A stretch of DNA of 64,000 nt from Legionella oakridgensis ATCC 33761 = DSM 21215. GTDB lineage: Bacteria; Pseudomonadota; Gammaproteobacteria; Legionellales; Legionellaceae. Shown here piece after piece: positions 1-10,046 of this stretch. Position 1 is the stretch's first letter. Every line of letters starts with the position of its first letter. The stretch lies in assembly GCF_000512355.1 (NCBI RefSeq), contig NZ_CP004006.1, forward strand, positions 1,417,001-1,481,000. The letters are read 5' to 3'. The position numbers were made by a program, and so were the translations under genes. Under the pieces are notes generated by a model. That model had not been told where the DNA came from. It was given only the letters and a program-made list of their open reading frames with translations, and made no database searches.

Positions 1-480
1 TGTCCTAAAAATCGTGCTGAAAACATCATGATCGTTGATTTGTTGCGTAATGATTTAGGCAAAATTGCGGTACCTGGGAGTGTAAAAGTGAATTCCTTAT
101 GCGAGCTACAAAGTTTTAATGCCGTGCATCATTTGGTAAGTCATATTAAAGCGCATTGTCTTGCTGATGTCCGACCTTTGGAAGCGTTTGCTGCTTGTTT
201 CCCTGGCGGGTCAATCACCGGGGCTCCTAAAAGAGAAGCCATGCGTATTATTGCTGAACAAGAACCATTTGCGCGTGGGGTTTATTGTGGAAGCATTGGT
301 TATTTTTCATTGCATGGTCGTTTTGATACAAACATTGCTATTCGCACAGCAGTAGCCAAAAATGGCTTTTTATATTTACCGGTTGGCGGAGGCATTGTCA
401 TTGATTCAACATGCGAAGAAGAGTATTTAGAATGCTATACTAAAATCAAGGCCATTATGAATAACTTGGTAACGTGTTGA
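1..480 (+). CDS. pabB: Aminodeoxychorismate synthase component I, C-terminal part (cut by window start)
   Basis: This is the end of a chorismate-binding enzyme that, with glutamine-derived ammonia, makes 4-amino-4-deoxychorismate for folate synthesis. The frame is open from base 1, so the N-terminus lies outside the window. Visible family motifs are IVDLLRNDLG, the PGGSITGAPK segment and the closing GGGIVIDSTCEEEYLE block, all typical of the PabB/TrpE fold. PabB is preferred over TrpE because a NudL-type Nudix gene follows at 17 bp, the same pair found in Escherichia coli (pabB-nudL). Anthranilate synthase component I is the alternative. Confidence 0.85.
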   Translation, partial: CPKNRAENIMIVDLLRNDLGKIAVPGSVKVNSLCELQSFNAVHHLVSHIKAHCLADVRPLEAFAACFPGGSITGAPKREAMRIIAEQEPFARGVYCGSIGYFSLHGRFDTNIAIRTAVAKNGFLYLPVGGGIVIDSTCEEEYLECYTKIKAIMNNLVTC

Positions 481-496
481 GCATCGCTATAAAATT

Positions 497-988
497 ATGT
501 CTAAAAAATCTGCTGTTGTTGTATTACATGAACAATCGTGCGATTCGTTAATCTTGACCAAACGAAGCCTTCAGCTGCGGCATCACCCCGGGGAATTTTG
601 TTTTCCAGGAGGACGCTGGGAACGCGGGGACATTAATTTATGGTCAACCGCCTTACGTGAACTGCATGAAGAATTGGGTATCGCTTCGTCAAGAGTGAAA
701 TTCATCATGGAATTACAACCGGAGCAAACACTGATTGGAACAACCATCTATCCGTGGTTTGCCACAATTCCAACGTTAAAGCCCTATGAAATCAATAAAA
801 ATGAAGTATCCGACGTCATTACGTTACCTATGGCAGAGGTGACTAAACTCAGTAATTACCAAGAAATTGCTATAAAACGGCATGGCAAAACCTTTTCATG
901 CTGGCAGTTTACTGCCAGTGAGCAGTTTGTATGGGGAGCAACGGCCCGTATTATGAGGCAATTATGTTATACTAAACCAGCCCGTTGA
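497..988 (+). CDS. nudL: Nudix hydrolase, CoA pyrophosphatase type
   Basis: A 163-residue Nudix hydrolase, probably cleaving coenzyme A or acyl-CoA to phosphopantetheine and 3',5'-ADP. The N-terminal region has FPGGRWERGD followed by ALRELHEELGI (about residues 36-63). This is the Nudix box with D in place of the first E and one extra residue before REL, as in the CoA pyrophosphatase branch. The gene starts 17 bp after pabB and is likely co-transcribed with it. The substrate is inferred from the box variant and the gene neighbour. A broader nucleotide-diphosphate hydrolase remains possible. Confidence 0.8.
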   Translation: MSKKSAVVVLHEQSCDSLILTKRSLQLRHHPGEFCFPGGRWERGDINLWSTALRELHEELGIASSRVKFIMELQPEQTLIGTTIYPWFATIPTLKPYEINKNEVSDVITLPMAEVTKLSNYQEIAIKRHGKTFSCWQFTASEQFVWGATARIMRQLCYTKPAR

Positions 989-1226
989 TTGGCAATTTAA
1001 CCCCCTAGAAAATGCCATCTGACTATAAAAAATTGTGGAACAACGATTATCTACCAGCTTGGTCTATACTATCTCGAAAGGATGGTTCCATTTACAAGAG
1101 CGAGTTGAAGGACTGAGGATAGCTACTGAGTTAATGAAAATGTGATCAAGAGACAGTTTTTGGGGTAGAGCCATTTACTCTACTGAGGATAGTATTTTTA
1201 TTGAAATTAACATTTGAAGGAATTCT

Positions 1227-1994
1227 ATGGAACTTTCTCTTAAGGGAAAAAATGCAATTGTAACAGGTGGCTCTAAGGGATTAGGCGCTGATATTGCGGT
1301 ATCTTTAGCTAAATCAGGTGCGTATGTTGCTGTTTTAGGTCGAGATATTAAAGGGCTTGAAAAAACAAAATCGCTTATAGAGGATACGGGCGGACATTGC
1401 CATTTAATTCAGGTTGATTTAAAAGAAGTAAATCTCATTGAAGAGGCGGCTAAAAAACTCCTCGAATTAAATAGTTCCTGGGATATTTTGATCAATAATG
1501 CTGGAATTGCTAAAGCGGCTCCCTTATTAGAATTAGCTGCTAAAGACTGGGATGATATCTATCAAGTTAATTTACGCGCCGCTTTTCTTTTATCAAAATA
1601 TATTGTTCCAGGTATGATTGCAAAACGGTATGGAAAAATTATTAATGTGTCCTCCCTAGGAACTTTTTTGGAACCCCTGGCTTAGGTGCTTACGCCGCTT
1701 CAAAAGCGGGACTTAATCAGCTCACAAAAACCATGGCTGTAGAATGGGGGCCCTATAACATTCAAATTAATGCGATCTGTCCTACTGTGGTTTTAACTGA
1801 TATGGGAAAGGAAGTATGGGATGATCCTTCGCGAAAAGAGATGCGCAAAAAATAGAGGGGCGAATCCCTCTTCATCGTTTTGCTGAGCCTAAAGAGGTTT
1901 CCGATCTCGTGGTTTTTTAGCCAGTTCAGGTTCAAGTTTTTTAAATGGTTGTATTATCCCTATTGATGACGGAGCAAGACATAATCCATCTTAA
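1227..1994 (+). pseudogene. Short-chain dehydrogenase, FabG-like, with three reading-frame breaks
   Basis: The coding sequence is a classic SDR oxidoreductase of about 256 residues. It has a TGGSKGLG NAD(P)-binding turn near residue 13, the NNAG motif, a catalytic-type serine in NVSS, and YAASKAG carrying the Tyr and Lys. The frame breaks three times, at T6 (1664-1669), A6 (1847-1852) and T6 (1913-1918). One extra base at each run restores a continuous protein ending in a typical IDDG tail and TAA at 1994. It may be a real pseudogene, but all three breaks match the homopolymer pattern seen throughout this window, so an intact 3-oxoacyl-ACP-reductase-like enzyme is likely. The physiological substrate is unknown. 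GAAGGAATTCT precedes the ATG as a ribosome site. Confidence 0.75.
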
Positions 1995-2126
1995 CGATCA
2001 CTCGTCATGCATTGAAAAAATCGTTATGATCCACATATTGGCCTATTGATTTATACTGTTGGCTGGATATACGAACATGCTATTTTCCGCGCCAATTTTT
2101 ATAAAAAAGGGCGCGGAAAAGCAACA

Positions 2127-3782
2127 TTATCTTAATGCTCGCCTTAAAATTTTTCCTACATTTGACTTTGGCAACTCTTCATAAAATTCAATAATTTTTG
2201 GAACCTTGTAAGCAGTCAAATGCTCACGACAGTGAGTAATGACTTCTTCTTCTGTCAAGGAAGGATGTTTTTTTACAATGCAGGCTTTTACTTTTTCACC
2301 GGAGTTTTCGTCATTGACACCAATGACTCCGACTTCCAAAACATCGGGATGCATGTTAATGACCTGCTCAACTTCATTGGGATACACGTTAAACCCTGAA
2401 ACAACGATCATGTCTTTTTTACGGTCAACCAGATAAACAAATCCTTGTTCATCAACGGTTGCAATATCCCCAGTACGCAAAAATCCATCGGGCCAAAACA
2501 CACGCTCTGTTTCTTCAGGGCGTTGCCAATACCCCGCCATAACTTGCGGTCCTTTCACGCATAACTCACCGCGTTCTCCCAATGGAAGTTCGCGGCCATC
2601 TTCATCGCGAACGGAGATGTCGGTTGATGGCAAGGGCAAACCGATACTGCCATTATATTCTTCAAGGTACATAGGATTAATGGTAACAGCAGGGCTTGTT
2701 TCTGTAAGGCCATAAGCTTCAAGCACCCGTGATTTTGTTCTTTCCCGCCATTCAACTGAAACACTTTTTTGTAATGCCATGCCACCAGCAAGTGCCAATT
2801 TAAGTTTGGAAAAATCAATTTCATCGAATTTTGGATGATGAAGCAACGCATTAAATAATGTGTTGACGCCAGTAATGGCAGTAAACTTTGTGTGTTTGAT
2901 TTCTTTAATAAAATGGGGAATATCACGAGGATTGGTGATTAATATATTTTTAGCCCCAAGCTTTAAAAATGTTAGGCAATTGGCTGTAAGAGAAAACACA
3001 TGATACAAAGGTAAAGCGGTAACGATAATTTCCTTATCGTCCATTGCCAGGGGTTTTATCCAGGCAGAAGCTTGCAAAACGTTCGCAATCATATTCCCAT
3101 GCGTCAGCATGGCTCCTTTGGCAACACCGGTTGTCCCGCCTGTGTATTGAAGAAACGCAATATCTTGTTGATTTAGCTCAACGGGCTGGAATGTCGTATT
3201 TTTCCCGCGTTGCAGCGCTCGAGTAAAATCGATTGCATTTGGAATATGGTAAGCAGGAACCATCTTTTTTACATATTTAACGACAGCATTGACCAGCATG
3301 CGCTTTATGGCGGGAAATACATCGCCAATCTGAGTAACGATAACATGCTTTAAAGAAGGCATTTGCGGCAATGCTTTTTCGACCGTTTTGGCAAAATTAG
3401 CCAAAACGACAATGACTTCCGCTTCCGAATCATTGACCTGATGAACAAGTTCATCACTAGTATAAAGCGGGTTCGTATTCACAACAATCAAACCAGCACG
3501 CAGACTGGCAAAAAGTACAATAGGGTATTGCAATAAGTTGGGCATCATAATGGCGATGCGGCTTCCTTTTTTTAAACCAAGCCCTTGTAAATAAGCTGCA
3601 AATTGTAAAGTCAACTTGTCTAGCTCTCCAAAACTGATTTCAGTACCCAAATTTACATAAGCAATATGATTTTTAAAGGTTTGACAACTCTCCTCAAACA
3701 TATGAACGATAGAAACATAATCACTCATATTGATTTCACTTGGGACAGTTTGTTGATACTGTGACAACCATAATTTCTCCAC
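2127..3782 (-). CDS. fadD: Long-chain fatty acid-CoA ligase
   Basis: A 551-residue member of the ANL superfamily that activates fatty acids to acyl-CoA with ATP, feeding beta-oxidation or phospholipid synthesis. The P-loop-like motif YTGGTTGVAKGA, the ALPLYHVF segment, the GLTETSP motif, GELCVKGP and the hinge and catalytic-lysine end (SNVGKILRR) are all present in family order. The length is normal for FadD. The start codon is GTG (GTGGAGAAA), with AAGG about 9 bases upstream. It is transcribed divergently from minC across about 55 bp, so the two promoters must share this short gap. Confidence 0.9.
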   Translation of the reverse strand: MEKLWLSQYQQTVPSEINMSDYVSIVHMFEESCQTFKNHIAYVNLGTEISFGELDKLTLQFAAYLQGLGLKKGSRIAIMMPNLLQYPIVLFASLRAGLIVVNTNPLYTSDELVHQVNDSEAEVIVVLANFAKTVEKALPQMPSLKHVIVTQIGDVFPAIKRMLVNAVVKYVKKMVPAYHIPNAIDFTRALQRGKNTTFQPVELNQQDIAFLQYTGGTTGVAKGAMLTHGNMIANVLQASAWIKPLAMDDKEIIVTALPLYHVFSLTANCLTFLKLGAKNILITNPRDIPHFIKEIKHTKFTAITGVNTLFNALLHHPKFDEIDFSKLKLALAGGMALQKSVSVEWRERTKSRVLEAYGLTETSPAVTINPMYLEEYNGSIGLPLPSTDISVRDEDGRELPLGERGELCVKGPQVMAGYWQRPEETERVFWPDGFLRTGDIATVDEQGFVYLVDRKKDMIVVSGFNVYPNEVEQVINMHPDVLEVGVIGVNDENSGEKVKACIVKKHPSLTEEEVITHCREHLTAYKVPKIIEFYEELPKSNVGKILRRALR

Positions 3783-3837
3783 GTTTCTGGCCTTCTGTTA
3801 TTGATTTCTGCATGTTAGTATAAACAAAAAAATAGCG

Positions 3838-4548
3838 ATGGATATCGCAGGCATGGCAGATAAAATACTGAAATCACAGGCATTTAAATTAAAAGGTAGG
3901 CTATATACCCTTACTGTACTATCTATATTAGATACAGATAGGGTTCTTTTTTCTCAACAACTGGCGGAAATTGTATTACAAGCTCCCCGCTTGTTTAAAC
4001 AGACACCAGTTGTTTTGGATTGTTCAGCTATTGATAGCAGTCAGCTGGATTTACAAGCTTTTTGCCAAGTAGCGCGTGAACATGGGTTAATCCCGGTTGC
4101 TGTACAGGGAGGTAATGCCATGCTGGATACATTAGCCCAATGTCAAGGACTTGCAGTGGTTCATGCTTCTTCCAGCCATGACAAATTATTGCTGGATAAT
4201 CATCAAGAAGAAACGTCTGTGACTGAAATCATTAAAACCAAGTTGATAACAACGCCAGTGCGTTCCGGCCAACAGGTGGTTACAGCGGGCGATCTCATTG
4301 TGACTGCTGCTGTTAGTCATGGTGCTGAGCTTTTAGCGGATGGAAATATCCACGTCTATGGAGCCTTGCGGGGCCGAGCTCTGGCTGGAATCGATGGCAA
4401 CAAACAGGCTCGAATTTTTTGCCAGTCTCTCGAAGCTGAACTTGTTTCTATTGCTGGATATTATCGCCTAAGTGATGCAATTGAACCTTTGTCCAAGCCA
4501 TGCCAGATTTACCTTCAGGACGATCATATTCAAATCGAACTGCTATGA
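3838..4548 (+). CDS. minC: Septum site-determining protein MinC
   Basis: Inhibitor of FtsZ ring formation, 236 residues. The N-terminal domain begins with AFKLKGRLYTLTVL. The C-terminal beta-helix domain has the typical PVRSGQQV, GDLIV, VSHGAELLADGNIHVYGALRGRALAG and AELVSIAGYY signatures. A second ATG at 3853 (MADKILKS) is an equally plausible start, because neither candidate has a clear ribosome site. minD and minE are not in the window. The gene overlaps lpxH by four bases (ATGA), which suggests translational coupling. Confidence 0.92.
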   Translation: MDIAGMADKILKSQAFKLKGRLYTLTVLSILDTDRVLFSQQLAEIVLQAPRLFKQTPVVLDCSAIDSSQLDLQAFCQVAREHGLIPVAVQGGNAMLDTLAQCQGLAVVHASSSHDKLLLDNHQEETSVTEIIKTKLITTPVRSGQQVVTAGDLIVTAAVSHGAELLADGNIHVYGALRGRALAGIDGNKQARIFCQSLEAELVSIAGYYRLSDAIEPLSKPCQIYLQDDHIQIELL

Positions 4549-5276
4549 TTGCCGCTGTTTTTATCTCCGATCTGCACTTGCATCCTGAAGAAAAGCAGAT
4601 TACTAAACGATTCTTTGATTTTGTCAAATGGGCTGCAAAAAATAGTCGTGCTGTCTATATATTGGGTGATTTTTTTCACGTCTGGCCTGGGGATGACGCA
4701 CTGGATGCCTGGAGCATCTCCATTGCTGAACAATTGGCCTGGTTGGCCTCCCAAGGTGTTTCAATTTATTTTATGCATGGAAATCGTGATTTTTTATTGG
4801 GGCAACGGTTTGCGCAGCTTGCAAACATACGGTTGCTTGAGGAACCCGCCGTTATTAAATTAGGGGTGGAACGGGTATTATTGGTTCATGGCGATCGCTA
4901 TTGCACCAAGGATGTTCGTCATCAATGGCTAAGGCGTCTGACTCGCAATCGTATTTTCCCCAAATTATTTTTACGGATTCCCTTTAAGATCAGAAATAAA
5001 TTCGTTAACAAAGTTCGAGCATATAGTCAAAGCGGGCGACAGTTACCCTCGTGGCAGTTTGAAGTAGTTTCTGATTCGATGTTAGAGCATATGAAACAAT
5101 TGAATGTTAAAGTTGTCATTCATGGCCACATACACAAACCTGGATTAAATATTCATGAATACCAAGGCAAATCCTACAGCCAATTCGTATTAAGTGACTG
5201 GGATGACAAACCTGTTTTGGTGTGCTATGATAATTCAAATGGTTTTTATTTTGACCTCATCGCGGAGGAAGAGTAA
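4545..5276 (+). CDS. lpxH: UDP-2,3-diacylglucosamine diphosphatase
   Basis: A cytosolic metallophosphoesterase of lipid A synthesis that converts UDP-2,3-diacylglucosamine to lipid X and UMP. The 243-residue protein has all calcineurin-like metal motifs in order: SDLHL near the N-terminus, GDFFHVW, GNRDF, LVHGDRYC and HGHIHKP. The start is the ATG at 4545, which overlaps the minC stop codon and directly precedes the conserved AAVFISDLHLH beginning. Another lipid A gene, lpxB, lies about 45 kb downstream with gnnA. Confidence 0.93.
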   Translation: MIAAVFISDLHLHPEEKQITKRFFDFVKWAAKNSRAVYILGDFFHVWPGDDALDAWSISIAEQLAWLASQGVSIYFMHGNRDFLLGQRFAQLANIRLLEEPAVIKLGVERVLLVHGDRYCTKDVRHQWLRRLTRNRIFPKLFLRIPFKIRNKFVNKVRAYSQSGRQLPSWQFEVVSDSMLEHMKQLNVKVVIHGHIHKPGLNIHEYQGKSYSQFVLSDWDDKPVLVCYDNSNGFYFDLIAEEE

Positions 5277-5277
5277 C

Positions 5278-5816
5278 ATGGCGGGCGACTTAGACAAAAA
5301 GAAAGCCGATGAAGCGCTTTTACGAGAATTAAAAGAAGTTCGAGAATTCATTCGCGCAAAAATGGAAGAAAATGCTAAACGTGAGCTTCAGGAATCGCAA
5401 ATCGGTGCCTTGGAGCGTAGAGCAAGGCGCGAGAAAAAACCGCTCACGCCGATGAGAAATGGGATGAATTGGCTAAAGCCGCTGATGCATTAATTGCAGA
5501 AGGTCAAAATGGTTTTGATAACTGGGTGTCTGCCATGAGCAGAATTGTAGGGCTTTGCAAAAAATTAGGTACTGCTATGGCGGCCTCCGATCCCATGGGT
5601 AAACTGTTCCTTGAAGGACACCAAAGAGTAGCTCAGTTGCTTGATTCTGTTAAATATCAGAAGCAACTGAATGCAGCTCAAGCCTACAATGAGACGGATA
5701 AGGACGCCCTGTATGCCCGTGCCAAAGAACTTGGCGTGGATTTACGCAAAGCCGCAAGAAATGCTGCTGCCATGGAAGAGGATGAATCACCCGCGCCTTC
5801 TCCAATAAGATCCTAG
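5278..5816 (+). CDS. Conserved hypothetical helical protein, one frame break
   Basis: Not recognised as a named family. The gene starts one base after the lpxH stop, with GGAGGAAGAG as ribosome site. It would encode about 179 charged, helix-rich residues: a Lys/Glu/Arg coiled-coil-like N-terminal half (EVREFIRAKMEENAKREL) and an Ala-rich C-terminal half with LYARAKELGVDLRKAARNAAA. The frame breaks at the A6 run 5434-5439, and one extra A joins both halves smoothly through REKKTAHADEKW. No signal peptide or membrane segment is seen. Tight linkage to minC-lpxH suggests an operon, but no function can be assigned. Confidence 0.6.
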
Positions 5817-5823
5817 ATTTACA

Positions 5824-6468
5824 TCAATTCATGCATTCTGCCGGTATTCCGCTATGAAAGCGGAATGCCGCATCGTTTGCACAAATTAATTCGTTTTCAA
5901 GTGCAATAAATTGTTGCAGGCGTGTTTCGATGTTTTTGCCATACAGGGTTGCCAAACGCAAATAATCTTGAAAATGTCGAGCCTCAGATTTAACAAGAGA
6001 GGCATAAAATTTTGCCAATGATTGATCTTGCAATAAAGGAACCAAAGCGCTAAATCGTTCGCAAGAGCGCGCTTCAATGATAGCCCCGACAATTAATTGA
6101 TCGCATAGGCGGGGAGTACCACAATGAATAGCTACTTCTTTATGCAATCTTTGAGCATAGGCAGAAGGTTGTAATGGTCCATAAGGAATGTTTTGTTCTT
6201 TTAAAATCATCATGACTTTTTCAAAATGCAATAATTCTTCTCGTGCCAGTGGTGACATGACAGCAACCAATTCCTCTTTTTCCGGATATTTACTGATGAA
6301 ATTGATTGCCGTTGCTGCTGCTTTTCTTTCACAATGCGCATGGTCCAGTAATAATAAAGGCAGTTGTTGTATTGCTTGTTCCAGCCATGCTGAGGGAGTT
6401 GGGGTATGTAAGAATTGAATAAGAACTTGAACATCGGGAATATCTGGCTTTAACATAAAATAATACAC
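5824..6468 (-). CDS. miaE: tRNA-(ms2io6A)-hydroxylase
   Basis: A non-haem di-iron monooxygenase that hydroxylates the isopentenyl group of 2-methylthio-N6-isopentenyladenosine at tRNA position 37. The protein has the ferritin-like iron ligands in order: DHAHCERKAA, REELLHF, EARSCERF and EARHFQDY. Its 214 residues are close to the family length. An in-frame ATG four codons in (MLKPDIPD) may be the true start. It is convergent with the helical gene that ends at 5816, with only 7 bp between the stop codons. Confidence 0.9.
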   Translation of the reverse strand: MYYFMLKPDIPDVQVLIQFLHTPTPSAWLEQAIQQLPLLLLDHAHCERKAAATAINFISKYPEKEELVAVMSPLAREELLHFEKVMMILKEQNIPYGPLQPSAYAQRLHKEVAIHCGTPRLCDQLIVGAIIEARSCERFSALVPLLQDQSLAKFYASLVKSEARHFQDYLRLATLYGKNIETRLQQFIALENELICANDAAFRFHSGIPAECMN

Positions 6469-6510
6469 TATACTTTGGAAAATAATATTATACGTGTCTT
6501 AAGATAAATT

Positions 6511-7395
6511 ATGAATGAAGAAATAAAAGAACCGGATTTAGCCTTATGGTTTTCAACTTACGGCATGCTGACAGCCGAGCGAATTCTTGAAGGATTTAAA
6601 ATTCAGCTTGATCATGATGAATTGGTCAGTGCTATAAAAAATCCCCGCAGCATCTATTTTCAGCTGTTACGCGTCCCATTGAAAAATATATTTAATGGCA
6701 TCATTCTCCAGCAGATTCGGGATTATCAAGTATACGCTCAAAAAATATTTATTGATTATCTTATGTCTGGCCAAGCCGACAAACCTCAAGAAGCACCTGG
6801 CGCAAGTATTCGTGAAGACATGGAAACAGAACGAAAAAATCTTGTTGAGCTGGGAGAAGCGTTTAGTGAAAAAGAATCGGCACATCTAAAATTAATTTCT
6901 GAAAGCCAGGCCAGTCTTATTAAACTCGCTCGAGAATTACAAAAAACTCTGGAATCAGCGGCGCAAAAGATTAGTCGTATTTTCCAGACTCAAAAGATTG
7001 CCAAATCTCATGATGCCATTCAACACGCCATTCGTGCCGCTACCATTCATTATGATAAGGAAGACCATGAGATATTCAGTAACACTTCCTTATTTTGGTC
7101 CATCATGGAAAAAGATTTAAATCTTACTTTAAACGATGAATTGCGTCAGCAATCAGCTGACGTATTAAATGAATTTAGAGAGGCAAGAAACCAGATCGAT
7201 GAAGTTCTTGAAATTTATCTTGAATTGACCAATGAAATGACTAAGGTGCTTCGAGATTTTCGCAGCAAATTTTATAAACAAATTCTTCGAGCATCTGAAC
7301 TGATCCAGTTATTGCCTGACTATCGTGATGATGAAACTCGCCGAGCAGAAAATTTGGAGTCTCTTGATTTTGATGCAAAAATAGGCGAAGAATGA
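6511..7395 (+). CDS. Hypothetical alpha-helical protein
   Basis: A 294-residue soluble protein that I do not recognise. It has no signal peptide and no membrane segment. The central part (about residues 105-180) and C-terminal part are strongly helical and charged, with long Glu/Lys/Gln stretches such as ESQASLIKLARELQKTLESA, so coiled-coil pairing is likely. It is divergent from miaE over a 42-bp gap. Codon use resembles the flanking core genes, so recent transfer is not indicated. Confidence 0.55.
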   Translation: MNEEIKEPDLALWFSTYGMLTAERILEGFKIQLDHDELVSAIKNPRSIYFQLLRVPLKNIFNGIILQQIRDYQVYAQKIFIDYLMSGQADKPQEAPGASIREDMETERKNLVELGEAFSEKESAHLKLISESQASLIKLARELQKTLESAAQKISRIFQTQKIAKSHDAIQHAIRAATIHYDKEDHEIFSNTSLFWSIMEKDLNLTLNDELRQQSADVLNEFREARNQIDEVLEIYLELTNEMTKVLRDFRSKFYKQILRASELIQLLPDYRDDETRRAENLESLDFDAKIGEE

Positions 7396-7580
7396 TGGCG
7401 ATTTTCTTGTTCATTTAAGCCTACTCGTTCTAAATGGCCGTTAAAAGAGGGCTCAAAGCAGAAACTCCTCTGAATTTCCTTTGCATAAGGGAAGGGTCAT
7501 AAGAAAATGGTCAATAGCAGTAAAAAATAAAAGAATCGTGTATTTATCTTAAATCCTGGCCAGTTTGGACTCTTTTCGTG

Positions 7581-7586
7581 TATAAT
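7581..7586 (+). promoter_or_regulatory. Probable -10 element upstream of ndk
   Basis: A perfect TATAAT lies 31 bases before the ndk start. No good -35 hexamer is found at the normal distance (TGGCCA at 7557-7562 is poor), so this is a partial promoter call only. Confidence 0.4.
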
Positions 7587-7617
7587 TCCTGCTTTTTATT
7601 TATTCAGGGAGTCTACG

Positions 7618-8040
7618 ATGGAATTAACCTTATCTATTATTAAACCCGATGCTGTTGCAAAATCTGTCATTGGTCAAATTTACACGCGATTTGAGCAAGC
7701 TGGGTTAAATATTGTTGCAGCAAAAATGACGCATTTGTCTCGAGAGCAAGCAGAGCGTTTTTATGCTATTCATAAAGAACGACCATTTTTTAATGATTTG
7801 GTTTCATTCATGATTTCAGGCCCGGTCATGGTACAAGTTTTAGAAGGTAAAAATGCGGTTGCCAAAAATCGAGAAATTATGGGCGCGACTAATCCTAAAG
7901 AAGCAGCTCCTGGTACTATTCGTGCAGATTTTGCTGATAGCATTGATGCAAATGCAGTACATGGCTCAGACAGTCATGAAACCGCCACTCAGGAAATAGC
8001 ATTTTTCTTTGAGCCGCATGAATTGCACAAGCGCTCATAA
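7618..8040 (+). CDS. ndk: Nucleoside diphosphate kinase
   Basis: Transfers the gamma-phosphate from ATP to nucleoside diphosphates through a phosphohistidine. The 140-residue protein begins with the typical [11 protein letters not shown] and carries AVHGSDS with the active-site histidine, followed by [13 protein letters not shown]. Length and motifs are standard. It is first in the conserved ndk-rlmN-pilW-rodZ-hisS-yfgM-bamB-der cluster. Confidence 0.97.
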   Translation: MELTLSIIKPDAVAKSVIGQIYTRFEQAGLNIVAAKMTHLSREQAERFYAIHKERPFFNDLVSFMISGPVMVQVLEGKNAVAKNREIMGATNPKEAAPGTIRADFADSIDANAVHGSDSHETATQEIAFFFEPHELHKRS

Positions 8041-8059
8041 AGCATAGTTAAGGCAAGCG

Positions 8060-9174
8060 ATGAACAGAAAAATCAATCTCCTGAATTATAATTATGAACA
8101 AATGCGTCAATTTGTCGCCGACTGTGGTGAAAAACCTTATCGCGCCCAACAGTTGATGCAGTGGATTCATCAAGCGGGATATCATGATTTTTCTCAAATG
8201 AGTAATTTAAGCAAAGTGATGCGAGGACGACTCGAACACATTGCCGAAATTCATTTGCCTGAAATTGTAAGTTGTCAAAAATCCAGTGATGGTACGCATA
8301 AATGGTTACTTAAGCTCGATTGCGGTAATTGCATCGAAACGGTTTTTATTCCAGAAACAAGTCGTGGAACTTTATGCGTATCATCACAAGTAGGATGCGG
8401 TTTAAACTGTAGTTTTTGTTCCACGGCCAAACAAGGATTTAATCGCAATTTAACCACAGCAGAAATTATCGGTCAGGTATGGCTGGCGGTTCGTGAATTA
8501 TCTTGCCAAAACGGCATGCATGACAAACGGATAACAAACGTTGTGATGATGGGGATGGGTGAACCGTTATTGAATTTTGACAATGTTGTCACTGCCATGG
8601 ATATTATGATGGATGATTTTGCTTATGGTTTATCCAAACGGCGCGTTACGTTAAGTACCTCAGGGGTTATTCCGGAGATGGAGCGGTTAAAACAACGCAG
8701 TCCAGTTTCTCTGGCCGTCTCACTGCATGCGCCTACGGATGAATTACGAAATCAGCTGGTTCCTATTAACAAAAAGTATCCTCTTGCCCAATTAATAGCA
8801 TTGTGTAAGCATTATTTTCAAAATGAACCAAAGCGAAAAGTCACCTTTGAATATGTGATGCTCAAGGGCGTTAATGATCAACCTGAACATGCGGCTCAAT
8901 TAATTAAGTTGTTGCATAATGTTCCTGCTAAAGTAAATTTAATTCCCTTTAATCCTTTTCCATTAACACAATATGAGCGTTCACCACAAAAACCATCGAT
9001 GCATTTCGTGATTTATTAGTGGCGAAAGGAATTAATACGATTACTCGCAAGACTCGAGGCGATGATATCGATGCTGCCTGTGGGCAATTAGCGGGTTCAG
9101 TAAAAGATAAAACCAGCCGTTCGCAACGTTGGCAAAAATTGCATTTTAAACCCAAGGACGTTCTGAACAACTAA
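8060..9174 (+). CDS. rlmN: Dual-specificity rRNA/tRNA C2-adenine methyltransferase, one frame break
   Basis: A radical-SAM enzyme that methylates A2503 of 23S rRNA and A37 of some tRNAs. Seen are the radical-SAM cluster [14 protein letters not shown] (about residues 115-125) and the [13 protein letters not shown] and [10 protein letters not shown] motifs. The frame stops early at 9019. Adding one A to the run at 8988-8992 restores TIDAFRDLL, then the conserved [18 protein letters not shown] end with its methyl-carrying cysteine, stopping at 9174. The gene is nearly universal in bacteria, so this break is almost certainly a sequence error. Confidence 0.93.
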
Positions 9175-9269
9175 GTGGCATATATACGATAAAAATTACA
9201 AATTCATTTGTGACCTCTTATGTTCACGGTTATAATGACCATCCATTTCATATAAGCTGAGAGCAAATA

Positions 9270-10046
9270 TTGAAATTTCATTATCTTCTGAGCATTGGCT
9301 TATTACTGTTGCTGCAGGCTTGCCAACAAAAGAGCGAAGTTAAAGAAGACGTTGTTACTCGAGAATACAATCGTAGTGAAGCTGCTTCATACAATACCCA
9401 GCTCGGATTAGCCTACTTGAAACAAGGCAACAGACCAAGGGCTAAGCGAAAATTACTCATTGCATTGTCTCAAGCTCCTGACTCGCCGTCTGTCAATTCG
9501 GCTATGGCTTACTTTATGGAAAAAACAGGGGAAATTCAGGAAGCCAAATCTTATTATCAAAAAGCCCTGTCATTAGCGCCAGGAAGCGGGGCTCAATTAA
9601 ATAATTATGGTGCTTTCTTATGCAGACAAGGTCAGTACAATAAAGCAGAAGAATATTTCATGAAAGCTGTAAAAGATATCCGTTATGAAAATACAGCAGG
9701 GGCTTATGAAAATGCAGGCTTATGTGCGATGGTTATTCCTAATTACACCAGAGCAAAGGAATACTTTATTAAAGCGCTTGAACAAGATTCTTCGCGCAAG
9801 CAATCATTATATGAATTAGTCACTATGAGCATCAAACAAGATCAGCAAAATGAGGCTCTGGCTTATTTGCAAAAATATCCTAATCTTTCTTTGCGTGATC
9901 ATGCCTTGTTATCTTTGGCAGCCGAGGCTGCCCATAAAGCAGGAAAGATTGACCTTGAGGCAGACTATAGAGCGCGTTTGCAGCAACTGAGTAATTTTTC
10001 GGACAATACCGGAGAGAAACATGCATACAACAACGATAATGGATGA
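9270..10046 (+). CDS. pilW: Type IV pilus biogenesis/stability lipoprotein with TPR repeats
   Basis: An outer-membrane lipoprotein (PilW/PilF family) that helps assemble the PilQ secretin. It has a short signal peptide with lipobox LLQAC (cysteine near residue 18), then about five TPR units with the usual pattern (YNTQLGLAYLKQGNRPRAKRKL, LNNYGAFLCRQGQYNKAEEYF, YENAGLCAM). The start codon is TTG at 9270, preceded by GAGAG. It lies between rlmN and rodZ, its usual place in gammaproteobacteria. The end overlaps rodZ by 26 bp. Confidence 0.88.
   Translation: MKFHYLLSIGLLLLLQACQQKSEVKEDVVTREYNRSEAASYNTQLGLAYLKQGNRPRAKRKLLIALSQAPDSPSVNSAMAYFMEKTGEIQEAKSYYQKALSLAPGSGAQLNNYGAFLCRQGQYNKAEEYFMKAVKDIRYENTAGAYENAGLCAMVIPNYTRAKEYFIKALEQDSSRKQSLYELVTMSIKQDQQNEALAYLQKYPNLSLRDHALLSLAAEAAHKAGKIDLEADYRARLQQLSNFSDNTGEKHAYNNDNG

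Noticed and set aside
8060..9019. rlmN as a truncated pseudogene
   Set aside because: The missing C-terminus is present in the next frame with all conserved residues; one A added at 8988-8992 repairs it.
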